From JAHBNG01 sp039028975 (GTDB lineage: Bacteria > Chloroflexota > Anaerolineae > Caldilineales > Caldilineaceae): 64,000 bases of DNA. The position numbers and the translations under genes are program-made. The DNA lies in contig JBCCHB010000010.1 in NCBI GenBank assembly GCA_039028975.1, forward strand, positions 91,292 through 155,291, in the 5' to 3' direction. This document shows, piece by piece, positions 30,001-39,200 of the stretch. Every line of letters starts with the position of its first letter. Position 1 is the stretch's first letter. The notes below the pieces were generated by a model. That model was not told the origin of the DNA. It did not search any database and was given only the letters and a program-made list of their open reading frames with translations.

Positions 30001-33000
30001 GTGGCCCAAGTTCTCCAGACCCTGGAGGCTGAAAGCGAGGCGCAACAGATAGCCAGCCAGATCGAGTCCATGCTCTACGAAGTTCGGTGGGAAGAGCAAG
30101 AAAAAAATTCCGCGACGGTGCCACCAATGACGTCCGGACATTGGCTGATTTTGGCGAACGATGACGAAATCGGCGATTGGCAAGAGGACGATGCAGAAAG
30201 GCTCGACAATGACGTACCAGTGGGCCTGCGGCTTGCCCAGGAACTAATGGCTTTGGGCGAGACAGTAGACAGGATAACCAATCTAGCCGAGCTGGAGGAA
30301 GCACTCCAACAGGTCCAATCCTGCTCGGATGAGGTGCTGCTGCGAGGTATCATTCACTTGTGGGCGCTGGACAAAGGAGGTAGTACAGGAGAGATTGATA
30401 CACTTAAGACAAATGGTACCGAGATTGATGTAGATGTGACCCGGCTGATGGCCTTTCAAGAAACGATTCTTGGTAGTCTGATGCACTTGGTGCAAGCCCT
30501 GGTGGAGGTAAATCCAGCGATTCATGAAGGTAGACCACATATTTGGGTAGCAACCCAAGGCGCACAACAGCTTGAGCCAACCGAGCGAGTCTCGTTTCAC
30601 CAAACGCCCCTATGGGGATTGGCGCGTACCATTGACTTGGAACATGGTGAACTATGGGGCGGCATCATTGATTTGGACCTAGCTAGTAGTGCATCCGAAA
30701 TCACAACTCAGTTGTTGGGTGAGATTCTAAAAACACAACCAGATGATGAAAGCCAAATCTTGTATCGCAATGGTCAGCGATATGTGGCGCGTCTTGTTCC
30801 CCACACGCCAAAACTAATAGACAACTCCATTCGGATTCAACCAGAGGGCATTTACTTGATTACCGGTGGATTAGGTGGCTTGGGCTTACATAATGCACAC
30901 TGGCTTGCAGAAGAAGGTGCCCAACATCTCATCTTGACGGGCCGTCGAGGGATACGAACAGAAGAGCAGCGTAGAACCATTGCACAGCTTGAATCCAACG
31001 GTGTGCAGGTACAAATTGCCCAAGTCGATGTGAGCAATGAAGCCGAGATGGCGCAACTCTTTGCTCAAGTTGCTGACCAGGAAAAGCCATTGTGCGGCAT
31101 CATACATGCCGCAGGCATCGGTAAAATGAGAGCAATTCAGGATCTGCAATGGTCAGATTTTGCCCCTGTGCTTCATCCCAAACTTATCGGTGGTTGGCTT
31201 TTACATCATCTGACCAGAGAATGCCCCATTGATTTCTTCATTAGCTATGCATCTGGTGCTGGAATCTGGGGTGGAAAAGGACAGGCAGATTATGGTGCAG
31301 CCAACCACTCCCTGGATGGGTTGATGGCCTATCGTCGAGCCTTGGGGTTGCCGGGACTCAGCGTTGCCTGGGGACCTTGGGCAGGTGGCGGCATGACGAC
31401 ATCAGAAGCAGAATCTTCTCTGCAAGCTATTGGCGTTCGTTCATTTTCGCCAAGCTTGGGGATTGCGGTCCAGAAGTATCTGCTACAGACTGATGCAGTT
31501 CAATCCACAGTTGCAGATGTTGAATGGCCTCAGCTTAATGCTCTCTATCAAATTGATAAACGACGCCGATTCCTCACACAGATACCATCTGTGCAGCAAG
31601 CTGCACAACAACATTTAGATCGTGAACAGAATGCATTAGTATCCGACACCTCCCCACTGATTCAGAGGCTTCAAGATTTGCCCCAAAGTCAAAGATTCAA
31701 TGCCTTGAGTCAGCATCTTGAAGAGACGGTAGCACGTGTACTTGGGATGACAAAAAGTGGTTCAGGTGTTTTGGAACGTAGTACAGGCTTTGCCGATTTG
31801 GGGGTGGATTCACTGATGGCAGTAGAGCTGCGCCAGAAATTACAGCAGGATCTGCAACAGCCATTGCCCACCACCATTGCCTTTGAGTATCCAACCATCG
31901 ATGAGCTGGCGAACCACTTGCTAAACGATGTCTTGGCTTTGGTAGAGCCACAGAGGGTAGAGACCGAGATTCAGGTCCGCACCATCGGCATGGATGAGCC
32001 AATTGCCGTGGTGAGCATGGCTTGCCGTTTCCCTGGCGCTGATACGCCCGAAGCCTTATGGCAACTCCTCTGTGATGGTGTGGATCGGGTACAGACTGTA
32101 CCCTTATCCCGCTGGGATGTGGATACATACTATGACCCACAGCGTCCCCTAACCGGCAAGATGTACATGCGAGAGGCCGCCTTTATCGAGAAGGTGGAGC
32201 AATTTGACCCCCTCTTCTTTGGAATTGCGCCCCGGGAAGCAACCGGGATGGCCCCCAAACATCGCCTTCTGCTGGAAGTGAGCTGGGAGCTATTGGAGAA
32301 TGCGGGTATCGCACAGGAAACGCTGGTGGAGAGTCAGACTGGTGTCTTCCTGGGCACTAGCGGGGAAGATGACGGCTATAGTGCGCTAAACAGTGGGCAA
32401 AGTCTGGTGAACCTGGACATCCACACGGCCACCAACAGCGGTATCAGTGTTGCTGCGGGAAGATTGGCCTACATCTTGGGATTGCAAGGCCCCACATTGA
32501 CCGTCGATACCGCTTGTTCTTCCTCGCTAGTCTCACTCCATCTGGCTTGCCAGAGCCTGCGGGCGAGTGAGTGTGATTTGGCGCTGGCCGGTGGAGCCAG
32601 CTTGATGCTCTCACCAGATGTTCATGTTGCCCTTTCCCAGATGCAAGCCCTCTCCCCTGATGGCCGCTGTAAGACCTTTGATGCCGCTGCAGATGGCTAT
32701 GGACGGGGCGAAGGGGTGGGCATGGTATTGCTCAAACGGTTGAGGGATGCACAGGCCGATGGCGATACTATCTATGCCGTCATCAAGGGCACCGCCATCA
32801 ACCATGATGGTCCCAGTAGCGGGCTGACCGTCCCCAACAAGCTGGCGCAGGAGAAAGTGCTGCGTCAGGCCCTCCGCAACGCCCAAATTACTCCCCAAGA
32901 AGTCTCCTATATTGAAGCCCACGGCACAGGAACACCGCTGGGTGACCCCATTGAAATTCGTGCATTGGGGGCTGTCTTCTGTGCAGAAGACGATATTGAC

Positions 33001-36000
33001 AATGGTCAATCTATACGACAAGGACCGCTGCTGGTCGGTACGGTCAAGACCAATATCGGTCATCTGGAAGCTGCTGCAGGCATTGCTGGCTTTATGAAAA
33101 CGGTCTTGTCCCTCTATCATAGTGTGATTCCACCCAATCTTCATTTCAATACCCCCAATCCCTACATCGAATGGGGCGACTTTGAGATTGATGTACCGAC
33201 TTACCTGCAACCATGGCCCTCAGCAAACAATGATGCCCCCCATATCGCTGGCGTCAGTTCGTTTGGCTACAGCGGTACAAACGCCCATCTCATCGTTTCT
33301 GAACCACCCATTGCACCGCCCATTTTGGAAGTAGCTCCGTCTAGCACAACACCAATCATAGACGAACGCCCGCTTCACCTCTTGACCATTTCAGCCAAAG
33401 ACAAAGATGTATTGCGTACCTATGCACAAAAATATGCAGACCATCTACAGACGCATCCTGATATCGATCTGGGCGACTTGTGCTACACGTCCCATGTTGG
33501 GCGCAGCCATTTTGACCATCGACTAACGCTGACCGCACCCTCAATCGAGGCAATGCGGGCACTACTGACCACATATGCAAACGATTCTGCAAAACAAAAC
33601 TTACCCACTGGTGTCAGCCAACTGTCGAGAGCATCGTCGCGGGAACGTCCCCAAATTGCCTTTCTCTTCACAGGACAAGGGTCCCAATATGTGGGTATGG
33701 GGCAGGAACTCTATCAAACTGAGCCAACCTTCCGCGGAATTATCGACCGTTGTGATGTGGTCTTCCAAGAAGCGTTTGGCCGTTCCCTCGTTGAATTGCT
33801 TTACCCTGAGCGTGAGCAAGTGGCAAGTGGGCAAGTGGCAAGTGGGCAAGTGGCAAGTGGGCAAGTGGCAAGTGGGCAAGTGGCAAGTGGGCAACAGGGC
33901 AACAGGGCGAGTGACGATGCGGAACCTGCAACCCTGCAACCTGCAACCTCTAATAACGACCTCATGGAGTCACACCCATGTGGGCAGGCGGCGAATTTTG
34001 CCATCGAATGTGCATTGGCAGCCCTTTGGCAATCATGGGGCATTGCACCTGATTTTGTGTTAGGCCATAGCTTGGGCGACTTTGCCGCCGCGTATACTGC
34101 GGGTGTGATTGGGCTGGAGGACGGGCTACGGCTGGTGACAAAACGAGGGCAGCTGATGCAGACAGTTGTCGGTCGCATGGTCTGGGTCTTGGCCTCAGAA
34201 GCCGATTTGCTGCCGTTGCTTGTCGAGTATGATGATGTCACGATTAGTGTTATCAATGGCCCCACAAGTATTGTCCTTTCAGGTGAGCATGAGAGCGTCA
34301 TACGTTTGACAGCACAATTGAAGGAGAGTGGCTTCATTGTACGAACGCTGGACATTCCCGTTGCCGCCCACTCCCCGCTGCTAGATCCTGTGCTGGATGA
34401 GTTTGAGCAAGCCGTGCGAACTGTCGCTCTCAATTCCCCGAGGCTGAGGATCATCTCCAGCGTGACAGGACAACGTGTTACTGACGAACTCACCGACCCA
34501 ACCTACTGGCGGCAGCACCTCCGCAACACTGTGCGCTTTGCCGATGGGGTGGCGACGTTGTATGAACACGGCGTTGATACCTTGATTGAAATTGGACCCG
34601 AGGCGACGTTACTTGGCATAGTGGGACAAGATGACAAGGTGGCAAGGTGGCAAGGTGAGGAGGTGAGTCGCTCCCTCACCCCGTCACCCCGTCACCCCCT
34701 CATGGTTCCCAGTTTACGCAAAAATAGATCTGACTGGCAGCAGATGTTGGAGAGTTTGGGTGAGCTCTATGTACATGGGGTTGAGATTGATTGGATTGGT
34801 TTTGACAAGGAGTATCCAAGACAAAAGGTTACCCTGCCAACCTATCCATTTCAACGTCAACGCTATTGGGTGGAGACAGCCTCAACGCTGACCCAGCGGT
34901 CTGCGATCCTGACCCCGCTGATTGATTCGCTCATGCATCTGCCCCGTCAACAAGAAATTGTGGCAGAAACGACGATGCATGTCGAGCGACTGCCCTTCCT
35001 CCAGGACTATCTCGTCTTTGGCGAAGTGGTCTCGCCGGGTGCCTGTAAACTGGCAATGGTCCTAGACGCGGCAACCTTGGCCTATCCAGAAGAGACGATG
35101 CAGCTTGTCGATGTTGTCTTGCCACAGACATTGGTGTTGCCCGAAGGGGAACAACGCACTATACAGATTGCGTTTGGCACAGAACGTCTTGAGGAGAAAC
35201 AGCCCTTTGACCAGTTCAGCTTCGCAAGCCATGAGACAGATCCGACCTTGTTGACTCATGCAAGCGGCTTCATCCAATTTGTGTCAGGCCAGAGAGCAGC
35301 GACTGTTGACCTAGATGCACTACAAGGGCGTTGTACAGCGGTGGCAGATCTCAATGCCTTCTATGCCACCAGCAGGGTGGGCGAGATTCAATTTGGCCCT
35401 AGTTTTTGCTGGATTACAGAGGCGTGGGGTGGCGAGCGTGAAGTAATTGGAAGGCTTGTCCGTCCGGAGACCATCAACAATGTGGCAACCTATGGTACTC
35501 ATCCGGGGCTGCTGGATGCCTGTTTGCAGTTGACAGGAGTCTATGAATTAAGTCACCAGAGTGGTGTCGAAGAGCAATCTCTGGAAAGGGAGGCACGATT
35601 GCCCTTTGCGTTTGATCTCGTTGCGCAATGGGGGCGAATTCAAGGCGATACATGGTGGTGCCATGCCCAACAACAGGCAGATGAGCGGTGGGATATCCAA
35701 CTGTTGGATGACGATGGCACGGTTCTGGTCATGTTGGAAGGCTACACGGAGCGTCCCGCCCCACCAGAATTGGTGTTGGGCGATGTGGTATGCAAGGAAA
35801 TTTTTGACCGACGCAACCTCAACCAGAGCCAGCCGCCGATCAGTCTACGCAAAGAGTTAGAATCCCTGCCACCAGCAGACCGAAAAGCTCGACTCATGGC
35901 CTATCTACAAGAGACGGCTGGTTCTGTTCTCGGTTTGGCCCCCCACCAATCCATTAACCCAGAGCTTAGCCTGATGAATATGGGCATGGATTCCCTGATG

Positions 36001-36216
36001 GCTGTCGAGATACGAAATCGGCTGAACAGATCGTTACAGCTAGATGTCCCTATAACCGAGCTCTTAGAGGGTCTGACGTTTCAACAACTGTGTCAGCGCA
36101 TTGATGAACGTTTGATGACTGCACAAGTCACGCAACAGCCAATCTTGGATGGCACCGTTGAACAAGAAGAGCAAAACCACGCTGAAACACCAACAAGGAT
36201 AAGGGTAGAAATATGA
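27082..36216 (+). CDS. Bimodular type I PKS KS-AT-KR-ACP-KS-AT-DH(defective)-ACP
   Basis: A 3044-residue PKS adding two units. Module 1: KS about 14-430 with Cys179 (TSCSTG); AT about 548-860 with Ser672; KR about 980-1450 with TGGLGGLG and Tyr1404 (DYGAAN); ACP Ser1577. Module 2: KS about 1636-2060 with Cys1812 (DTACSSS); AT about 2190-2500 with Ser2330; DH about 2605-2900; ACP Ser2971 (GMDSL). Module 2 has no KR. Its DH has Tyr2643 where the catalytic His of HxxxGxxxxP belongs (DYLVFGEVVSP), although the second-half Asp2812 (LLDACLQ) remains, so the DH looks vestigial. AT loops read VANH and VAAH. Five perfect 15-bp copies encode (QVASG)5 inside AT2 near 33816-33890, and related repeats sit at the same position in AT1. 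The ATGA overlap with the next gene suggests coupled translation. Confidence 0.94.
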   Translation: MNKDTSEMDTSVEQIAIIGLSGRFPGASTIEKFWQNLCDGVEALTTLSDETLAKHVPQELLENPNYVKSRFLLDDVAHFDADFFDFTPHQAQITDPQQRLFLECVWEALEISGIDITNSEQLIGLYAGASQSTYLQDAIEESIVKGLQLLIGNDKDYLATQAAYRLNLQGPCMTVQTSCSTGLVAVHVACQSLLNYECDVALAGAVSIHTPQETGYLYEDGAILSPDGRCRAFDADAQGAPFGHGVGVVALKRLSEAIADNDPIWAVVKGSAINNDGNRKLSFATSSNMGQFEVISQAWEIAGITSDDITYIETHGTGTAVGDPIEVRTLAALFEDDDSSKQAVSQSPPRKRCAIGSVKTNVGHLENAAGITGFIKTVLALHHRQIPPSLNFVTPNPEIDFDQIPLYVNTDFVDWETEALPRRAGVSSFGIGGTNAHVVLEEAPLAGLSDLQKDHPYLLTLSTKNREALQELARRYHDFLAEQPEAKLGAICHTTHVGRAHFSQRLSVIGRSIDELRVNLMDYLEAPEQIVPRSSISQGDLSTQRVAPKIAFLFTGQGSQYVGMGQELYQTEPAFRAIIDRCDVVFQKAHGRSLIELLYPASGQVASEQVPSGQVGKLDDNLQPADVQPATYTNDLMESPPCLTAAIFAVECALTEVWRSWGITPDIVFGHSLGDYAAAYTAGVFSLEDGLRLVTKRGQLMETAVGSMVSVLASEADLLPLLAGYDDITIGVINGPTSIVLSGGHESITRLTVQLQERGFKTRILNTPVANHSPLLDPVLDDFEQAVRAVTLNPPKMTVISSMTGQPVTDELTDPTYWRQHLRNTVRFGDGVATLHEAGINIFLEIGPGTTLLGMTQAIYDNQKSKIVNPSMLPSLRKGQDDWRQMLTSLGGLYVRGVEIDWESFDAPYSQQKVQLPTYPFQRERYWIETTDIHQNRSKPQKGLADWFSLENLEQLTERVTDKGAFDANQQDIVAQVLQTLEAESEAQQIASQIESMLYEVRWEEQEKNSATVPPMTSGHWLILANDDEIGDWQEDDAERLDNDVPVGLRLAQELMALGETVDRITNLAELEEALQQVQSCSDEVLLRGIIHLWALDKGGSTGEIDTLKTNGTEIDVDVTRLMAFQETILGSLMHLVQALVEVNPAIHEGRPHIWVATQGAQQLEPTERVSFHQTPLWGLARTIDLEHGELWGGIIDLDLASSASEITTQLLGEILKTQPDDESQILYRNGQRYVARLVPHTPKLIDNSIRIQPEGIYLITGGLGGLGLHNAHWLAEEGAQHLILTGRRGIRTEEQRRTIAQLESNGVQVQIAQVDVSNEAEMAQLFAQVADQEKPLCGIIHAAGIGKMRAIQDLQWSDFAPVLHPKLIGGWLLHHLTRECPIDFFISYASGAGIWGGKGQADYGAANHSLDGLMAYRRALGLPGLSVAWGPWAGGGMTTSEAESSLQAIGVRSFSPSLGIAVQKYLLQTDAVQSTVADVEWPQLNALYQIDKRRRFLTQIPSVQQAAQQHLDREQNALVSDTSPLIQRLQDLPQSQRFNALSQHLEETVARVLGMTKSGSGVLERSTGFADLGVDSLMAVELRQKLQQDLQQPLPTTIAFEYPTIDELANHLLNDVLALVEPQRVETEIQVRTIGMDEPIAVVSMACRFPGADTPEALWQLLCDGVDRVQTVPLSRWDVDTYYDPQRPLTGKMYMREAAFIEKVEQFDPLFFGIAPREATGMAPKHRLLLEVSWELLENAGIAQETLVESQTGVFLGTSGEDDGYSALNSGQSLVNLDIHTATNSGISVAAGRLAYILGLQGPTLTVDTACSSSLVSLHLACQSLRASECDLALAGGASLMLSPDVHVALSQMQALSPDGRCKTFDAAADGYGRGEGVGMVLLKRLRDAQADGDTIYAVIKGTAINHDGPSSGLTVPNKLAQEKVLRQALRNAQITPQEVSYIEAHGTGTPLGDPIEIRALGAVFCAEDDIDNGQSIRQGPLLVGTVKTNIGHLEAAAGIAGFMKTVLSLYHSVIPPNLHFNTPNPYIEWGDFEIDVPTYLQPWPSANNDAPHIAGVSSFGYSGTNAHLIVSEPPIAPPILEVAPSSTTPIIDERPLHLLTISAKDKDVLRTYAQKYADHLQTHPDIDLGDLCYTSHVGRSHFDHRLTLTAPSIEAMRALLTTYANDSAKQNLPTGVSQLSRASSRERPQIAFLFTGQGSQYVGMGQELYQTEPTFRGIIDRCDVVFQEAFGRSLVELLYPEREQVASGQVASGQVASGQVASGQVASGQQGNRASDDAEPATLQPATSNNDLMESHPCGQAANFAIECALAALWQSWGIAPDFVLGHSLGDFAAAYTAGVIGLEDGLRLVTKRGQLMQTVVGRMVWVLASEADLLPLLVEYDDVTISVINGPTSIVLSGEHESVIRLTAQLKESGFIVRTLDIPVAAHSPLLDPVLDEFEQAVRTVALNSPRLRIISSVTGQRVTDELTDPTYWRQHLRNTVRFADGVATLYEHGVDTLIEIGPEATLLGIVGQDDKVARWQGEEVSRSLTPSPRHPLMVPSLRKNRSDWQQMLESLGELYVHGVEIDWIGFDKEYPRQKVTLPTYPFQRQRYWVETASTLTQRSAILTPLIDSLMHLPRQQEIVAETTMHVERLPFLQDYLVFGEVVSPGACKLAMVLDAATLAYPEETMQLVDVVLPQTLVLPEGEQRTIQIAFGTERLEEKQPFDQFSFASHETDPTLLTHASGFIQFVSGQRAATVDLDALQGRCTAVADLNAFYATSRVGEIQFGPSFCWITEAWGGEREVIGRLVRPETINNVATYGTHPGLLDACLQLTGVYELSHQSGVEEQSLEREARLPFAFDLVAQWGRIQGDTWWCHAQQQADERWDIQLLDDDGTVLVMLEGYTERPAPPELVLGDVVCKEIFDRRNLNQSQPPISLRKELESLPPADRKARLMAYLQETAGSVLGLAPHQSINPELSLMNMGMDSLMAVEIRNRLNRSLQLDVPITELLEGLTFQQLCQRIDERLMTAQVTQQPILDGTVEQEEQNHAETPTRIRVEI
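28881..28976. repeat. In-frame GGCAAGT / CCTGCAAC repeat in AT1
   Basis: Left block of GCAAGTGG-type units, right block of AACCTGC units, inserted after ELLYP and before DLMESP of AT1. The homologous AT of the single-module PKS at 18671 has a short repeat-free loop here. Confidence 0.8.
29660..29690. repeat. In-frame ATCAAAA heptamers
   Basis: ATCAAAA, ATCAAAA, ATCGTAA in a row in the AT1 C-terminal linker, just before PSLRK. Confidence 0.65.
33816..33951. repeat. Five perfect 15-bp repeats encoding (QVASG)5 in AT2, plus CCTGCAAC block
   Basis: GCAAGTGGCAAGTGG is repeated five times without change at 33816-33890, followed by GCAACAGG units and a right block of CCCTGCAAC/CCTGCAACC. The unit is a 7-mer plus an 8-mer, so the frame is kept. 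It lies at the same AT position as the array at 28881. Confidence 0.92.
34631..34702. repeat. In-frame GGTGGCAA / CCGTCACC octamers in AT2 linker
   Basis: Octamers AAGGTGGC on the left and ACCCCGTC on the right, again just before PSLRK. Confidence 0.7.
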
Positions 36217-39200
36217 CAGCCAACGTGAACTGGCAGCAATTTTTAGATGACCTAAGCAAAGACGGTGCGTATCTGAACATCCATGCTGACAAATTACTCT
36301 ACGACGGTCCTCCTGAACAATTAACACCGCAGCGTTTGCAAGTACTGCGTAGCCATAAAGAAGAGCTGATTGATTTTATCAAGCATGATGTGGTGCATCA
36401 TCCATTATCCTATGGGCAACAGGCATTGTGGTTTGAATATCAATTGTCACCAGAAGACGATTCCTATAATGTCTCTTTTGCCCTGCGAATTCAATCACCT
36501 CTAAACTTAGAGGCACTGGAACAGGCATGCAAAGATTTGGTTAACCGCCATCCCGCCCTGCGCACAACGTTTGCGAACCACGCGGACGAACCGATACAAT
36601 GTGTTCATCGCTATCAGGAGGTGAAAATTAACCAAATTGACGCCACAACTTGGGATGAAGCCACGCTATATCAGCAAGTAATGGCTGTTCATAAATGCCC
36701 CTTTGCGTTGTCGCAAGGGGGGCCATGGCGTATCAATCTGTGGCGGCTCCCCAATCAAGAAGCTGTTTTCGTTTGGAACCTACACCATCTCATCTGTGAT
36801 GGCTGGTCACTACACATGATGGAGCAGGAACTACGGATTCTCTACGATGCAGCGTTGTCCGGAGAGGCATCTCCCCTACCTTCGCTCAAAACCACCTATG
36901 CTGACTATACCATATGGCAACAAAAGATGCTTGAACAGGATGATGATAGGCTCTGGCACTACTGGCGTAAGCAGCTGTCGGGAGAATTACCTGTACTCAA
37001 TCTGCCAACGGATCGGCCTCGTCCACTATCAGGTACACTCCAAGGGGCATCGGTACCTATTAAATTTAGCAAGGAGCAAATCAACCATTTACTTTACCTG
37101 GCCAAAGAGCAGGGCGTTACGCTCTACATGTTACTTCTAGCTACCTTTCAACTTCTACTTCATCGCTACACAGGTCAAGATGAACTATTGGTGGGTTCGC
37201 TGATGGCTGGTAGAAGTCGTCCAGAATTTACACAAGTGTTTGGCTATTTTACAAGCCCTGTCGTTATACGGGCAGACCTTGCGGGTAATCCAACGTTTAT
37301 TGATTTTCTACAACAGGTCCGTCAGACTACCCTAGGCGCTCTGCAGCATCAAGACTATCCCTTTCAGCAAATTGTTAAGCGTTTGCAGCCAGAGCGTACA
37401 CCAAATACACCCGCTATCTTTCAGGTAGCCTTTGCCTTACAACGATCCCAGACATCCTATCAAGAGACCAAACAAATTCCGCCATCTGCGGTTCAAAAGC
37501 GTCCCACAGACCCAACCACGGCGTTGGCCTATACTGGTTACCCAATCCCTCAAAATGAGGCACAATTTGATCTGTTTTTAGAGATGTTTACGCATAAAGA
37601 TGATCTCATAGGTATGTTCAGATATTGTACCGATCTCTTTGATGAAGCGACCATCCAGCGTATGGTAGGCCACTTTCATATCTTGCTAACAAGCATTCTT
37701 GAGAATCCAGATCAGTGTACTGGGCAAATGCCCCTGCTCACCGAAGCTGAGTACCACCAAATTGTCCATGAGTGGAACGACACCGACGTTGACTTTGGCG
37801 AACCCCAGACCATTCATGCTCTCTTTGAACAGCAAGTCGAGCGGACACCTGATTCCATAGCCGTTGTGTTTGAAGAGCAGCAGATTACCTACCGGGCGTT
37901 GAATGATCGCGCAAATCAATTAGCGCATTGCCTCATTCAACGCGGCATAGGATCCGATGCACTGGTTGGGATTGCAATAGAACGCTCTGTAGAGATGATG
38001 ATAGGTGTATTAGGTATTTTAAAGGCTGGTGGGGCCTACGTTCCCTTTGACCCTACATATCCTCATGAACGTCTACAGTTTATGTTAGAAGATGCCAATG
38101 TCATGCTCATTGTGACAACAGAATCAGTGAAAAAGCGATTCCCTGACCATAGAGCAGAGACTGTGGTTTTATACTGCGGTTGTGATGAAAACCGGAGTGT
38201 TCCGCTTAATAAAACTAACCACAAAAACTCCGGTTTTCATGCAGAGCTGAGTATAGAAGACAATGGATGTGTAGAGCCAAATCCATTACAGTTACACAAT
38301 TCCGTCAGCGAGACGTCATCGAATAATCTGGCCTATGTCCTCTATACTTCTGGTTCGACTGGGAAACCCAAAGCTGTAGCACAGACTCATCAAACACTCT
38401 ATAATCTGGTTTCGTGGCAGCAGGTTGAGAGCCATGCCCCAGAACGCACACTACAATTTGCGCCTATCAATTTCGATGTCTCGGCACAAGAGTTTTTCAC
38501 AACTTTATGCGTTGGGGGCACCTTAGTTATGGTGGGCCCAGAAATGCGCCGGGATCCCTTTGCGCTTTTGGCCTATATTCAAGAGCAAGCCATTACTCGA
38601 TTATTTATCCCCTTTACGCCCCTACAGCAGCTTGCAAAAGTTGCAGATGGCGTAATGCCAGATACATTAAGAGAAGTGTTCCAAGCTGGTGAAGCATTGT
38701 ACATTACCAAAGAAATCACAAATTGGTTCCACAATAGCGAATGCATTCTATTTAATCATTATGGTCCTACAGAAAGTCATGTCGTCGCAAGCTATCGATT
38801 ATCTCAAAACCCTGAACTGTGGCCAAGCTATCCGTCTATCGGTAGCGCTGTCGCTAATACAGATTTATATATCCTTGACTCAAACCAAAATGTGCTATCT
38901 GTTGGCATACCAGGTGAGCTTTATATAGGAGGCACCCAGTTAGCACAAGGGTATCTCAACCGCCCAGAACTAACTGCCGAACGCTTCATCAACCACCCAG
39001 AGTTGGGACGGCTCTATAAAACAGGTGACTTGTGTCGCTGGCTTCCCAACAGGAATATCGAATTTTTAGGACGCACCGATTTCCAAGTTAAGTTACGAGG
39101 CTTCCGCATTGAGTTGGGCGAAATAGAGAACGCACTGCTGGCCCAAGAAGGCGTACGCGAGGCAGCGGTGCTGGTACGGGAAGAGGATAATGATCAGCGG

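Noticed and set aside
33801..34493. Long minus-strand ORF (230 residues) inside the AT domain
   Set aside because: A shadow of the AT coding frame, kept open by the repeat array; low-complexity protein without a start signal.
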